64,000 nt of DNA from Cytophagales bacterium (GTDB taxonomy: Bacteria > Bacteroidota > Bacteroidia > Cytophagales > Bernardetiaceae): contig RDZD01000021.1 in the NCBI GenBank assembly GCA_004293815.1, forward strand, positions 1-64,000, read 5' to 3'. Numbering within the stretch: position 1 is the stretch's first letter; each line of letters begins with the position of its first letter. Below are positions 48,299 through 59,080 of the stretch, piece by piece. The notes beneath the pieces were generated by a model. It worked only from the letters and a program-made list of their open reading frames with translations, had not been told where the DNA came from and searched no databases. Made by a program: the position numbers and the translations under genes.

Positions 48299-48329
48299 CA
48301 AATATAGATTCTTTTTTGACTAATCGCAA
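48299..48329 (-). promoter_or_regulatory. Promoter of the T9SS mini gene
   Basis: Minus-strand TTG (48329-48327), a 20-base spacer and TATATTTG (48306-48299). Expected start near 48292, leader about 67 bases. Confidence 0.55.
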
Positions 48330-48380
48330 TTTTTTTATGCTTTTTAACATTTTTTTCACTCTTGATTTAATCCAAGAAAT

Positions 48381-48418
48381 GCAAAGAGGTTGGCAAAACA
48401 TTTTACCAACCTCTTTGC
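48381..48418. terminator. act-cox operon terminator
   Basis: A 13-base perfect stem (48381-48393 with 48406-48418) with four more A/T pairs inside after one mismatch. It sits 25 bases after the coxA stop. Confidence 0.85.
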
Positions 48419-48442
48419 TGTATCCTGTGTTAAAGAATTACT

Positions 48443-50335
48443 TTATGAATTCTTCTTGGCCTCTGGTGTACCAAAACGTTCAGGTTCGTACTCCTTTTCT
48501 TGCTCTACAAATATGGCCTCATAAGGCAAGTTTGATTCAAGAGTTTCTGAATACGGTACATTTTGAGGTATAAAATCTTCAGGAGCGTTAGGCTTGCTGT
48601 AGTCATACGGCCAGCGATACACGTGAGGAATTTCACCAGGCCAGTTGCCGTGCTGAGGAAAACGTGGTGTTGTCCATTCCAAGGTATTTGAACGCCATGG
48701 ATTAGATGGTGCAGGACGGCCTTTGAAAATAGAGTAGAAGAAGTTAAATGCGAACAGCAGTTGAGCACCAAAAGCAATCATCGCAGATATTGAAATAAAG
48801 GCACTCACATCAGCAAATGCGTCAAGCGAGTCGAATTGAGTGAAAGAATAGTAACGGCGCGGATAACCTGCCATACCCATGTGGTGCATTGGGAAGAACA
48901 CACAGTATACACCAACAAATGTAAGCCAAAAATGGATATACCCCATACGCTCATCCATCATACGTCCAAACATTTTAGGGAACCAGTGGTAAACACCAGC
49001 CATCATTCCAAGAAATGCTGAAGCACCCATCACTAAGTGAAAGTGAGCCACCACAAAGTAAGTGTCGTGAAGTTGAATATCAATTGCTGCACTAGCCAAG
49101 TGAATACCTGTCACACCACCGCCAACAAACAAGGATACAAGACCTATTGAAAACATCATTGCAGGAGTAAATACAATGTTACCCCGCCAGAGCGTAGTGA
49201 CATAATTAAAGGCTTTAACCGCTGAAGGCACTGCAATGATGAGCGTCAAAAACATAAAGACTGTTCCCAAAAATGGGTTCATACCTGTCATGTACATGTG
49301 GTGCGCCCAAACAATAAAGGACAAGAAAGCAATACCTAAAATTGAACCTATCATAGCACGATAACCAAAAATTGGTTTACGCGAATTAGTAGCGATAATT
49401 TCTGAAGTAATGCCCAATGATGGCAAAATAATGATGTAAACCTCAGGGTGACCTAAGAACCAGAACAAGTGCTGGAATAATAACGCGCTGCCGCCCACGT
49501 GGTGAAGAGCTTGTCCGTTAATGTAGATTTCTGACAAGAAAAAGCTTGTGCCAAAGCTACGATCAAATACCAGTAATAGCGCAGCCGAGAAAAGAACAGG
49601 GAAAGACAAGACACCGATAACCGCTGTGATAAAGAACGCCCATATCGTTAAAGGCATTCTTGTAAACGTCATACCAGCTGTGCGAAGGTTAATAACAGTT
49701 GTTATATAGTTGATGCTACCCAAAAGGCTAGATACAATAAATACCGCCATACTCAACAGCCATAAAGTCATACCGCCCTTAGAGCCAGGTGCAGCTTCCT
49801 GCAATGCGCTGAGAGGCGGATAAACTACCCAACCACCACCAGCAGGTCCAGTCTCCAAAAATATTGATACAAACATCAATATCCCTGACACGAAGAAGAA
49901 CCAGTAAGAAAGCATATTCAAAAAGCCAGAGGCCATATCGCGTGCACCTACCTGCAAAGGAATTAGGAAGTTACTGAATGTTCCACTCAAGCCCGCAGTT
50001 AAAACAAAGAATACCATGATGGTGCCGTGCATTGTGACAAGTGCAAGATAAAAATCCTTATCCATCTTACCATCTTTGTCTATCCATTCACCCAACAAAG
50101 GCTTAAGCCAAGTTAAATCAGCATCAGGAAAACCTAATTGAATTCTGAATAAAATTGAGAATAAACCACCTATAAAAGCCCATATCAAGCCTGTTATCAA
50201 AAACTGCTTAGCAATAGTCTTATGATCTTCACTGAAAATATACTTGGTTATGAAGGTCTCGTGGTGTTCGTGATGTTCGTGCTCATCATGGGCGTGAGCT
50301 GCACCATGCTGAACTGCTGTTTGTGTTGCTCCCAT
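48443..50335 (-). CDS. coxA: Cytochrome c oxidase subunit I
   Basis: 630 residues with 12-13 membrane helices. The copper-B site HPEVY (with the Tyr cross-linked to His), the HH pair in WAHHMYM, and the heme ligands in HDTYFVVAHFH are all present. GHPEVY carries the Glu of the proton D-channel (A1 type). A His-rich stretch of about 15 residues (about 14-28) precedes helix 1. It is the oxygen-reducing subunit of the aa3/caa3 oxidase, receiving electrons from CoxB. It is the last gene of the operon; the coxC subunit III is not adjacent. Confidence 0.97.
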   Translation of the reverse strand: MGATQTAVQHGAAHAHDEHEHHEHHETFITKYIFSEDHKTIAKQFLITGLIWAFIGGLFSILFRIQLGFPDADLTWLKPLLGEWIDKDGKMDKDFYLALVTMHGTIMVFFVLTAGLSGTFSNFLIPLQVGARDMASGFLNMLSYWFFFVSGILMFVSIFLETGPAGGGWVVYPPLSALQEAAPGSKGGMTLWLLSMAVFIVSSLLGSINYITTVINLRTAGMTFTRMPLTIWAFFITAVIGVLSFPVLFSAALLLVFDRSFGTSFFLSEIYINGQALHHVGGSALLFQHLFWFLGHPEVYIIILPSLGITSEIIATNSRKPIFGYRAMIGSILGIAFLSFIVWAHHMYMTGMNPFLGTVFMFLTLIIAVPSAVKAFNYVTTLWRGNIVFTPAMMFSIGLVSLFVGGGVTGIHLASAAIDIQLHDTYFVVAHFHLVMGASAFLGMMAGVYHWFPKMFGRMMDERMGYIHFWLTFVGVYCVFFPMHHMGMAGYPRRYYSFTQFDSLDAFADVSAFISISAMIAFGAQLLFAFNFFYSIFKGRPAPSNPWRSNTLEWTTPRFPQHGNWPGEIPHVYRWPYDYSKPNAPEDFIPQNVPYSETLESNLPYEAIFVEQEKEYEPERFGTPEAKKNS

Positions 50336-50366
50336 TTACGTGTTTGTTTAAATTTAGCTAAAGTTT

Positions 50367-51422
50367 TTATTTATTCAAGGCCAAGCCACCTACATTGATA
50401 CCTTTTTTCTGCAAATACTCCTTGTTCTTGACAGCCCAAGGTTCTTGCTCTGCATACCATTTATCAAATTCGGCTTTTTCTAAAACAGATACTTTCATTT
50501 TCATAGCAAAGTGGCTATTTCCACAAACTTCGGTGCAAGTTAAAATGTAATCGAACTCCGCAGCATTTGGCCTGCCTTCTTTGCTCAATTGAGCGCGCAT
50601 TTCCTCGGTTGTTTTAGTTGGCATAAACCAAAAAGAAGTAGGCATACCAGGCACCGCATCCATCTTCACACGAAAATGCGGCAAAAATACACTGTGTAAT
50701 ACGTCCCGTGAACGAATCTTTAAAAGTACATTCTGACCTTTTGGCAACTTCAATTCACTGGCAGTGAAATCATCAGCATTGGTTTTAAAGTCTTTTTTAA
50801 AATCCATGCCGATAGCATTATCGTCATCAATTTGTCTAAAATCATGACGACCCAGCTTACCGTCTTTGCCTGCATAACGTACCATCCAGTTGAATTGCTT
50901 ACCAATAACTTCAATTTCGAGGCTACCTGTAGGAGCAGGTGCTGTAACACTACTCCAAACATTCCAGCCCATTAATACCAACACTGTGAGAACAATAGCC
51001 GGTACTACAGTCCAAACAATTTCTAATTTGTGGTTGTCAGCATAGAAATAGGCTTTACGATTATCTTTAAATCTGTAAATAAAGGGAAAGCTCAAAAGCA
51101 AAGCATTAACCAAAGCAAATGCTATGAAGACAACAATGGTGGTTATCCAAAACAAATTATCTATACTAGACCCGTGTGCAGAAGATGCTTCAGGCAGATA
51201 ATGAATTTTGACAGCGTCAGAATACCAAAATATAGCGACCATGCCGACCACAAAGAAGATAATGAGAGATAATCCATTCACAGCAGCAGATTTCCCTGTG
51301 CGGCGCTCATAATTTTCGCCAGAAGTCTTAGATAAATTTACAAGCGCAAAAACTCTATAAATAAATCCTAAAAGTCCAACAAAGACGATTACGCCTAAAA
51401 TTAAAATAACATAAAACATCAT
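50367..51422 (-). CDS. coxB: Cytochrome c oxidase subunit II
   Basis: 351 residues. About four hydrophobic segments occur in the first 165 residues: two extra helices at 2-24 and 48-70 and then the usual pair. A cupredoxin domain follows. The CuA site is complete: HSVFLPHFRVKMD gives the first His, and CTEVCGNSHFAM gives Cys, Cys, His and Met. Helices 3-4 are the family norm; the extra N-terminal ones are usual in Bacteroidetes. There is no heme c domain, so the electron donor must be a separate cytochrome, probably ActE or ActA. Confidence 0.95.
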   Translation of the reverse strand: MMFYVILILGVIVFVGLLGFIYRVFALVNLSKTSGENYERRTGKSAAVNGLSLIIFFVVGMVAIFWYSDAVKIHYLPEASSAHGSSIDNLFWITTIVVFIAFALVNALLLSFPFIYRFKDNRKAYFYADNHKLEIVWTVVPAIVLTVLVLMGWNVWSSVTAPAPTGSLEIEVIGKQFNWMVRYAGKDGKLGRHDFRQIDDDNAIGMDFKKDFKTNADDFTASELKLPKGQNVLLKIRSRDVLHSVFLPHFRVKMDAVPGMPTSFWFMPTKTTEEMRAQLSKEGRPNAAEFDYILTCTEVCGNSHFAMKMKVSVLEKAEFDKWYAEQEPWAVKNKEYLQKKGINVGGLALNK

Positions 51423-51503
51423 AGCTTTTTTCTTTTAAAAACTGTTTGTTGATGAATAAAGGTTTTTGTTTTTACCAGAACCATTGAAATTTTTTGTCAA
51501 ATT

Positions 51504-52850
51504 TTAATGGTGATGATTAAGAGATTCTTTAATGAGTGGGTGATTCTTGGGTATCAAGGGCAATTTTGCCAGATTCATAGCAATCACATAAGCAAAGGAT
51601 GCCGCAAAGATTAAGAAAATTCCTATTTCAAAGAATCCAAATCCGCCTTGGTCTTTGAGTGTACCAGGCATAATCATTTGATAGAAATCAAGCCAGTGTC
51701 CTATGATAACAGCTATACAAACAAGCTTCAAAATACGCATCTTGCGCTTTGCATCGCGGGTCATCAAACCGAAAAATGGGAATATAAAGTTAAATATCAA
51801 GTTGATGAAGATGAACTTAGCATACTTATCACTAGACAAACGATCTATAAAATAAACAGTTTCTTCAGAAATGTTTGCATAGTATATCAAAAGGAACTGG
51901 CTAAACCAAATGTAAGTCCAAAAAATGCTAAAGCCAAACACAAATTTACCTAAATCGTGTAAATGCGCTTCGTTGACAAACTTGAGATAACCTGCTTCTT
52001 TTAAATAAACCACAGTTAAAGTGATTGTAGCCAAACCGCCTACCCACCAGCTAGCAAAGTTGTACCAGCCAAACATAGTGCTAAACCAGTGCGTATCAAT
52101 AGACATTACCCAGTCCCAAGCTGCCATGGAAGTAGAAAGACCAAAAAATACGATGAAACCAGCCGACATCTTTACGAGAGTAAAGAATTGCTTATTAGGC
52201 TTGCTCGGATCAAGATTGTACTCTTCTTTGTTAAACTGCTTCTGCATTAAGAATGTGAACAGTATCCAAACGCCCAAATAAATAACAGAACGCGTGATAT
52301 AAAAAGGCATATTTAAGAAACCTGCCTTACCAGCTATGATAGCATCAAAGTTAGGACTGTTTTTGTCATAAAGCGAGCTGTCTGTCCAGTGAAAAATATC
52401 ATGGTAAGATACCGCAAAAGTAATAACAAGCATCACCGCAGCAAAAGGCAAAAACTTAAAGATTGCTTCTGGTATACGACGCAAGCCAGCTGACCAGCCC
52501 GCCATAGCTACATATTGAATAGCTATAAAGAAAGCACCAATCAAAGACAGTCCTACAAAATATACACTGTTAATCCAAAAATTAACTTTCACACGCGTAA
52601 CCCATGTCACTGCATGGGCATGTCCGCCGTGCTCAGTCCCAGCCGCGCCACCACTGTAAGCCAAGGCATCAGAAGCCATACCGTTCAAGCCATGTGCACC
52701 ATGACTATCGTTACCGCCCATAATTAGCATAATCAGGCCGATAACTGCGAATACCAAACCTAAGATAAGAATGGTGAATATTTTCTTTTTTACAGCAGAA
52801 GAAAAGTCAAACTTTTCATCTAAATCAAAATGTTCTGCATGATGTGCCAT
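51504..52850 (-). CDS. actF: Alternative complex III subunit ActF (quinol oxidase membrane subunit)
   Basis: 448 residues, about ten membrane helices. A 30-residue N-terminal tail and a His/Gly-rich loop after helix 1 (about 60-80) precede the NrfD-like bundle; WVMSIDTHWFSTMFGWYNF and WTDSSLYDKNSPNFD are typical ActF stretches. It is paralogous to ActC and helps bind menaquinol. It lies 35 bases downstream of actE and 81 bases before coxB in the same operon. Confidence 0.93.
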   Translation of the reverse strand: MAHHAEHFDLDEKFDFSSAVKKKIFTILILGLVFAVIGLIMLIMGGNDSHGAHGLNGMASDALAYSGGAAGTEHGGHAHAVTWVTRVKVNFWINSVYFVGLSLIGAFFIAIQYVAMAGWSAGLRRIPEAIFKFLPFAAVMLVITFAVSYHDIFHWTDSSLYDKNSPNFDAIIAGKAGFLNMPFYITRSVIYLGVWILFTFLMQKQFNKEEYNLDPSKPNKQFFTLVKMSAGFIVFFGLSTSMAAWDWVMSIDTHWFSTMFGWYNFASWWVGGLATITLTVVYLKEAGYLKFVNEAHLHDLGKFVFGFSIFWTYIWFSQFLLIYYANISEETVYFIDRLSSDKYAKFIFINLIFNFIFPFFGLMTRDAKRKMRILKLVCIAVIIGHWLDFYQMIMPGTLKDQGGFGFFEIGIFLIFAASFAYVIAMNLAKLPLIPKNHPLIKESLNHHH

Positions 52851-52885
52851 TTTCTATACGAATTTTAGCTATTATGAATTTTATT

Positions 52886-53539
52886 TTAGTTTTCGCCTTT
52901 TTGAAGTTTTTGTACATATCTTACAATCTTCCAACGTTCTTCAGTGGTAACCAAAGATTTATGAGGCCACATAGTGTTTTTACCATGTGTAATCACGTGA
53001 AAGATATGGCCTTCATTTAAGGTGGCGTAACGTCCAGTAGAGTAATTAGGCACACCCTTGTAGACCTCACCCACTTTGCCATCACCCGCACCTGTCTCGC
53101 CATGGCAAGGGCTGCAATAAGAGATATAAAGCGTTTTACCTTGTGCTAATATTTGCTCATTATCAGGCAAAGGGTTTTTGAGAAGCCTAGCCGACATATC
53201 AATACTATCCTTGTGTATATTATCGTAAAATAACACGGTATCCTTCATTTCAAGGGTAGTATAATATTGACGAGCTACTGTTCCTGCCACGGGGCTTATC
53301 ATATTCTGACGCACTTTTGCAGCAGGATTCATCCCGTAATCATTAATGGGCACAGCATTACTATAGTAATCGTGAATCCCTAAAAGCGCAGTTCTACTTT
53401 CAGTAATCTGAGAGAGAGGATCGTATGCAACGGTATGGTACATTTGTGGTGCATATTCAACACCAGGATAATTACCGTCCGCAGCGCAGCCAAACAATGT
53501 AAGGGACGTCAAGGCTGCTATGAAAATTTGCTTCAACAT
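52886..53539 (-). CDS. actE: Alternative complex III subunit ActE (monoheme cytochrome c lipoprotein)
   Basis: 217 residues. A signal peptide with lipobox LFGC makes it a lipoprotein. One heme site, CSPCH (about residue 144), is followed by the Met-ligand region TMWPHKS. The length suits ActE. It should carry electrons from ActA towards the oxidase on the outer face of the inner membrane. Confidence 0.93.
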   Translation of the reverse strand: MLKQIFIAALTSLTLFGCAADGNYPGVEYAPQMYHTVAYDPLSQITESRTALLGIHDYYSNAVPINDYGMNPAAKVRQNMISPVAGTVARQYYTTLEMKDTVLFYDNIHKDSIDMSARLLKNPLPDNEQILAQGKTLYISYCSPCHGETGAGDGKVGEVYKGVPNYSTGRYATLNEGHIFHVITHGKNTMWPHKSLVTTEERWKIVRYVQKLQKGEN

Positions 53540-53560
53540 AATTGCTGTGAGCTTTTAAGT

Positions 53561-54238
53561 TTAGTTAGATGTTTTTAATGCGCGGTTAGAACTTGTAACG
53601 CCATTAGCAATAAGGTCTGCGAGGTAGCGAATAAATGATCCTTTATTCTCTTCATCCGTAAAATTGCGTTGCTTCACGCCAACGTGCTCCACACCGTTTG
53701 CATCGGTATGTCTTTCTACTCCTGATTCTAACAGAATAGAACGGATATCAGCTTCACTCAAAGTATTCTTTGCCAAGTCAATAGCCATGACATGTTTGTC
53801 ATCTGTGCTGCGACGGTCAAAAATACGTGGCACTTTGTGAGGGTAAAGACTATTAGTTGCTAAAAAAGTGCCCACCATTCCAAACGCTGCAAAAAGTACA
53901 GTACATTCAAAAATTACAGGTATAAAGTTTGGAATAGCTATAAAAGACTTGCCGCCAATAATCATAGGCCAGTCTACGCCCATAATCAAACTTTGCATAG
54001 CGATAGCGCAAAGATTGCCTAGCGCGCCAAAACCAAAAGCTGCTCGTGGCATGAAAGAACGGTCGTAACCTAAAGCATGCTCAAGTCCGTGTATTGGGTA
54101 TGGTGTAAATACTTCGTATATTTTAACACCTTTACCTCTAACGTGTTCTACAGCTTCTAAAAGTACGTCCTCATCGTTGTAGATACCGAGCAGATAGTGC
54201 TTATCTGTTTCTGCTGCGTGTTGATGTTGATTTGACAT
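53561..54238 (-). CDS. actD: Alternative complex III subunit ActD (DUF3341)
   Basis: 225 residues of the DUF3341 family. A soluble N-terminal part (GIYNDEDVLLEAVEHVRGKG, EVFTPYPIHGLEHALG) is followed by two membrane helices (about 65-120). It is a membrane subunit without cofactors. The extended C-terminal part (about 140-225) is charged. It sits between actC and actE with gaps of about 20-30 bases. Confidence 0.93.
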   Translation of the reverse strand: MSNQHQHAAETDKHYLLGIYNDEDVLLEAVEHVRGKGVKIYEVFTPYPIHGLEHALGYDRSFMPRAAFGFGALGNLCAIAMQSLIMGVDWPMIIGGKSFIAIPNFIPVIFECTVLFAAFGMVGTFLATNSLYPHKVPRIFDRRSTDDKHVMAIDLAKNTLSEADIRSILLESGVERHTDANGVEHVGVKQRNFTDEENKGSFIRYLADLIANGVTSSNRALKTSN

Positions 54239-54271
54239 GAATTCTGAAGATATTTTAGTTGAAAAGGTGGA

Positions 54272-55675
54272 TTAAATAACGTTGTTGGTGTCTTTGATGG
54301 TATCTCTGCGCTTGTAGACCTTCGCATCAGAATTTTTAAGTACTGATTTAACCTCAGCCATGTTGATGACAGGGAAATACTTAGCAAAAAGGAAGAAGAA
54401 CGTAAAGAACACACCAAAAGAGAAAAAGTAACACATAATATCCCAGAGCGTAGGGGTGAAGTATCCCCAGCTTGATGGCAAATAGTCACGGTGCAATGAG
54501 GTTACAATAATTACAAAACGTTCAAACCACATACCAATATTTACCACAATTGAGAGTACGAAGGTCATCACTATGCTTGTTCTGATGCGTTTGAACCAGA
54601 AAAGTTGAGGTGATATTACGTTACAAGTCATCATAGCCCAATATGACCACCAGTATTGACCTGTTGCGCGATTAATAAAAGCATAGCTTTCGTATTCTAC
54701 CTGCGAGTACCATGCAATAAAGAACTCAGTCGTATAAGCAATCCCTACAATAGATCCTGTAACAAGAATAATGATATTCATCATTTCTATGTGCTCAAGC
54801 GTAATGTAGTGCTCCAATCTGTACACCTTGCGAGTTACGAGCATCAGCGTGAGTACCATCGCGAAGCCTGAGAAAATCGCACCAGCCACGAAGTAAGGTG
54901 GGAAAATGGTTGTGTGCCAGCCAGGAATAACCGAAGTTGCAAAGTCCATAGATACAATGGTGTGAACCGACAATACTAGTGGCGTAGAAAGACCTGCCAA
55001 AATGAGAGACATGGCTTCGTAGTGCATCCATGTCTTGGCACCACCCACCCAGCCGAAGCTCAAAAGGCCATACGCAAAGCGTGGAAACCTGTTTACTGCA
55101 CGGTCGCGGATTGTGGCAAAATCAGGCACAAGTCCCATATACCAGAATACCAAAGACACTGAAAAGTATGTAGAAATCGCAAATACGTCCCAAAGAAGTG
55201 GAGAGTTAAAATTCACCCACAAAGAACCAAAAGCGTTTGGCAAAGGAAATACCCAATACATACCTACCCAAATACGACCCATGTGCGTAAGTGGCCAAAT
55301 AGCCGCACAAATTACGGCAAAAATCGTCATTGCCTCAGCCGCACGGTTGATAGACGTACGCCATTTTTGGCGGAAAAGCAAGAGAATGGCAGAAATGAGC
55401 GTACCTGCGTGGCCAATACCTACCCACCAAACGAAGTTAGTGATGTCCCAAGCCCATTGAACGGTTCTGTTCAAACCCCAACGACCTATACCAGTCCAGA
55501 GCATATCGCCCATAAACCAGCCGCCAGAGAAGAGTGCTACAAGCGACAAAGTGAAAAATATCCACCAAGAGCGCGTGGGACTTTCTTCTACTCTCTTTGA
55601 AATGTCCTCTGTAATATCGTGTATGGTTTTATTACCCGTTACTAGAGGCTCTCTGATATCTGTTACGATTTGCAT
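54272..55675 (-). CDS. actC: Alternative complex III subunit ActC (NrfD family)
   Basis: 467 residues with ten membrane helices and the NrfD/PsrC fold. Characteristic stretches include [21 protein letters not shown] and [21 protein letters not shown]. It binds menaquinol near the periplasmic face and contacts the iron-sulphur part of ActB. It lies 65 bases downstream of actB. Confidence 0.95.
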   Translation of the reverse strand: MQIVTDIREPLVTGNKTIHDITEDISKRVEESPTRSWWIFFTLSLVALFSGGWFMGDMLWTGIGRWGLNRTVQWAWDITNFVWWVGIGHAGTLISAILLLFRQKWRTSINRAAEAMTIFAVICAAIWPLTHMGRIWVGMYWVFPLPNAFGSLWVNFNSPLLWDVFAISTYFSVSLVFWYMGLVPDFATIRDRAVNRFPRFAYGLLSFGWVGGAKTWMHYEAMSLILAGLSTPLVLSVHTIVSMDFATSVIPGWHTTIFPPYFVAGAIFSGFAMVLTLMLVTRKVYRLEHYITLEHIEMMNIIILVTGSIVGIAYTTEFFIAWYSQVEYESYAFINRATGQYWWSYWAMMTCNVISPQLFWFKRIRTSIVMTFVLSIVVNIGMWFERFVIIVTSLHRDYLPSSWGYFTPTLWDIMCYFFSFGVFFTFFFLFAKYFPVINMAEVKSVLKNSDAKVYKRRDTIKDTNNVI

Positions 55676-55740
55676 TAACTTTCAGAGTTTTAAATGTATT
55701 ACTTTTTTTTATATTAGATGAGCAAGTAAAGGTTAAATAA

Positions 55741-58700
55741 TTAAGCTTTTTCTTGTTCTTTGTTACGAACTTTAGTTAAATACCACACGTTAGGACTCAC
55801 ACCAATCTCATGCAAGACATTGTAAGCGCGAAGCTCTAGCTCGCTTTCTAAGAGTTTAACAATGTTGCTTTCAGGATTATTTAAGTCGCCAAATGTAATC
55901 GCATCACTAGGACATGCAGATGCACAAGCTACCATTGCCTCACCATCCGCGATTTTACGCTTCTCGCGACGCGCACGCAATTTCACATCTTGTATTCTTT
56001 GAATACACAAAGAACACTTTTCCATCACCCCCCTTGAACGAACGGTAACATCAGGATTCAATACCATCTTTCCAAGAGGGTTATTGAGATGATAGTCAAA
56101 CATTTCGTTGTTGGCATAGTTAAACCAGTTGAAGCGACGTACTTTATAAGGACAGTTATTGGCACAATATTTTGTACCAACACAACGGTTGTACGTCATT
56201 TGGTTGATTCCCTCACTGCTGTGTGTAGTTGCTACAACGGGACAAACCGTTTCACAAGGCGCATTGTTGCAATGCTGACACATCATAGGCTGAAACACCA
56301 CTTCAGGGTTCTCGGAGGCGATTTCTAAACTGGCATGGTCACCAATAGTGCCTGCAGAGCTAAAGTAGCGGTCTATACGCATCCAATGCATTTCGCGGCG
56401 GCGTGCTACTTCATCTCTTCCTACTACAGGGACATTGTTTTCCAAGTGGCAAGCTACAATACAAGCCGAACAACCCGTACAGGTGTTCAAATCTATAACC
56501 ATGCCCCAGTGGTGAATTGGATACATATGCTGATCGCCACGCTTAGGCGCATATTTGTGCTTCCAAAGCTTTTTTTCTTCCTCAGTAGGCACTTCAGGCA
56601 ATGCGTGATGATCTTCACCATAAAGATCGCCATTAATATCCCACAAAGACAAATCAGTAGGCTTTTCTTTGCCACTATAGCTAGTGATCATTGGAGCATA
56701 CTTTTTCTTTTTGAGGGCTTCACCATCTACGTAGTCTGATAATAAAGCTTCTTGTATAACGGTTTGTCTGCCCATAAACGTGCCATGCGTTTGGGTCTGC
56801 GCCATCTGGAAGGCATCAGCTAGTATACTGATACTCACTCCTTGCATAGAAGCCATTATAATAGAACCCTCTTGCACGGTTGCCATAGGGAACACGTTCG
56901 CACCACCCGCCTGAGCAGCTACCTTGCCAGCTTTTTCACGACCGTAGCCCACTGAAATAGAAAGAGTTTCAGCTGGGAGACCTGGCAGGATAGCTACAGG
57001 AAGCTTAATTGATTTTCCGTTGGCTTTTACTTCTGCCATGATGGTTTTACCTTCCACCATTTTAAGGTTCTGGCTCTTAGCCCAAGCTTGTGGTACACCT
57101 ACAAAGTGACCCCAGCATATTTTGCTAATAGGCTCTGGCGTTTCTTGTATCCAAGGGTTATTAGCTTGTGAACCACTTCCTGCTACTGGCGATACAAACA
57201 AAGACAACTCCCAACCTTTGCTATCGGCTTTATAAGCCGCTTTTACTTTTTCGGCTGCCTCTGCTGCACTAGAAGAGGTGGGCTGTGCTTGCGACTCTGC
57301 AGGTGCTGCAGTTGTTGAGGCTGCCGCAGTTTCTGTAGAAGTACTCATTACGGCAACAGCTTTACCGCCCTCATGTATGGACTTGTAGCCCGACACATTA
57401 TCGACATGGAAAAAGCCATTGTGCAAAGAGGTCTTCCAAAATACAGAAGCATTTGACTCAGAAGTCTGCAAAGAAGAAAGTGTCCCTGTCCAATAGTCTT
57501 GGATGTAGGTAAAATAATCTTTTGCACTATCCGACCATTTCAGGAGACTGTCTTGAAACTGGCGGGTGTTAAAAATTGGACGTATGGTTGGTTGACAAAG
57601 ACTGAAAGAACCTTTATGCGGTTCCGCGTCGTTCCAAGACTCCAGAAAATGTCTATCAGGGCAATTGTATGTACAAAGCGAAGCGGTCTCATGCAGAATA
57701 TCTGCTGAAGACACTGTTAGCTTGGCACTTTTGATAGATGCCGCTATTTCAGCACCTCTTGGATGGTTATAAACAGGATTACAGCCATAAAATAGCACCG
57801 CTGTGGCTTGGCCGCCTTTGAATGCGTCTATGAACTGCGTCATTTTAGTGTCGTTGCCTTGCTTCAAGAAAGAAGGTCTTGCAATATCCAAAGTGCTATT
57901 GTAGTTGCCGAGCATATTATTGATGTCCGCTACAAGCATTTGGACGTTCACATCATTGCTGCCGCATACCACAAGGCCATTACCTGCATTATCTGCTAGG
58001 TGTTTGGCAGCACGATCAATGGCTTTATCCAAATCTTTAATTCCAGAAAAACCAGCTGCGCTTCCACCTTTCAACGCTGCTACCTTATCGCGCAACAGAC
58101 CCACAACAATACCCTCCTGTGAAGGACGGATTGGGTTACGATAATCAGCAGACGCGCCTGTTATAGAAAAAGATGATTCAAAATGGAAATGTCTAGACAT
58201 CACCTTTTTGTCTTTGCCAATGCGACGTGTTTGTGAATATTGCTTGCTGTGCTCTACATCAGAAATCCAAGAGCCTAAAAAGTCGGCATTGATACTTACT
58301 ATTGATTTAGCTTTGCTAAAATCATAACGCGGTACAGCAAATTTTCCAAACATTTTGTTATGCGCTTCAGCTAACCCGTATTGAGGCAAAGCATCATAAC
58401 TTACATGTTGAGCTGTAGGATATTTGGCAATAAAATCAGAGATAACACGCTTAGTGGAAGGGCTTAGAATCGTTTCAGAAACGATGTAAATAGTTCCAGA
58501 AGAAGCTTCTGTCAAAAGCTGCTTAATTTCGGTATCAACTGTAATCCAATCTGTTTTTTGGCCGCCTTTAGTGGGGTATTGAGCCTTCTCACTGTCATAA
58601 AGTGAAAGTACCGAAGCACTAACACGAGAATTTATGCCACCTTTAGTAATGGGCGACATGGCATTTCCTTCAATGAAAATGGGACGGCCTTCGCGTGTTT

Positions 58701-59037
58701 TAACCAAAACTGAACAGTAATCGCTGCCATCCATAAATGTTGAGGCGTAATAGGTAGCGATACTAGGTTCGTAATTTTCGGGTTTGTTAAGTAAGGGTAC
58801 TGCATGTTTGATTGGGGTTTCGCAGGCTGCCAATGAAACAGCTGCTACACCAAAGCCCATGGCTTTTAGAAAATCTCTACGGCTTGTACCTTCCTCTTGA
58901 GCGGAATCTGTGTTATCGCCGTAAGCATCTTTAATCGGGAGGTCTTCAGCAAATTCCTTTTCGTTGTTCTTAACGAACTCTGAATCGTTGCTGAGTTGTT
59001 CGAGTCCTTTCCAATATGTTTTGTTCTGCAATTTCAT
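55741..59037 (-). CDS. actB: Alternative complex III subunit ActB (Fe-S, molybdopterin-fold)
   Basis: 1098 residues from the ATG at 59037 (a TTG three codons upstream is less likely). A Tat-type signal TSRRDFLK is followed by ACET. The N-terminal two-thirds have a molybdopterin-oxidoreductase fold without the cofactor Cys. Residues about 870-1090 hold ferredoxin-type clusters: CTGCSACIVAC, CQHCNNAPCETVC, CVGTKYCANNCPY and CSLCIQRI. A low-complexity Ala/Ser/Thr insertion sits at about 575-610. It passes electrons from the quinol to the hemes of ActA. Confidence 0.95.
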   Translation of the reverse strand: MKLQNKTYWKGLEQLSNDSEFVKNNEKEFAEDLPIKDAYGDNTDSAQEEGTSRRDFLKAMGFGVAAVSLAACETPIKHAVPLLNKPENYEPSIATYYASTFMDGSDYCSVLVKTREGRPIFIEGNAMSPITKGGINSRVSASVLSLYDSEKAQYPTKGGQKTDWITVDTEIKQLLTEASSGTIYIVSETILSPSTKRVISDFIAKYPTAQHVSYDALPQYGLAEAHNKMFGKFAVPRYDFSKAKSIVSINADFLGSWISDVEHSKQYSQTRRIGKDKKVMSRHFHFESSFSITGASADYRNPIRPSQEGIVVGLLRDKVAALKGGSAAGFSGIKDLDKAIDRAAKHLADNAGNGLVVCGSNDVNVQMLVADINNMLGNYNSTLDIARPSFLKQGNDTKMTQFIDAFKGGQATAVLFYGCNPVYNHPRGAEIAASIKSAKLTVSSADILHETASLCTYNCPDRHFLESWNDAEPHKGSFSLCQPTIRPIFNTRQFQDSLLKWSDSAKDYFTYIQDYWTGTLSSLQTSESNASVFWKTSLHNGFFHVDNVSGYKSIHEGGKAVAVMSTSTETAAASTTAAPAESQAQPTSSSAAEAAEKVKAAYKADSKGWELSLFVSPVAGSGSQANNPWIQETPEPISKICWGHFVGVPQAWAKSQNLKMVEGKTIMAEVKANGKSIKLPVAILPGLPAETLSISVGYGREKAGKVAAQAGGANVFPMATVQEGSIIMASMQGVSISILADAFQMAQTQTHGTFMGRQTVIQEALLSDYVDGEALKKKKYAPMITSYSGKEKPTDLSLWDINGDLYGEDHHALPEVPTEEEKKLWKHKYAPKRGDQHMYPIHHWGMVIDLNTCTGCSACIVACHLENNVPVVGRDEVARRREMHWMRIDRYFSSAGTIGDHASLEIASENPEVVFQPMMCQHCNNAPCETVCPVVATTHSSEGINQMTYNRCVGTKYCANNCPYKVRRFNWFNYANNEMFDYHLNNPLGKMVLNPDVTVRSRGVMEKCSLCIQRIQDVKLRARREKRKIADGEAMVACASACPSDAITFGDLNNPESNIVKLLESELELRAYNVLHEIGVSPNVWYLTKVRNKEQEKA

Positions 59038-59080
59038 GAGAATCAAGTGCTAACTTTGTTTTGCTTGAGAGAAAGATAGA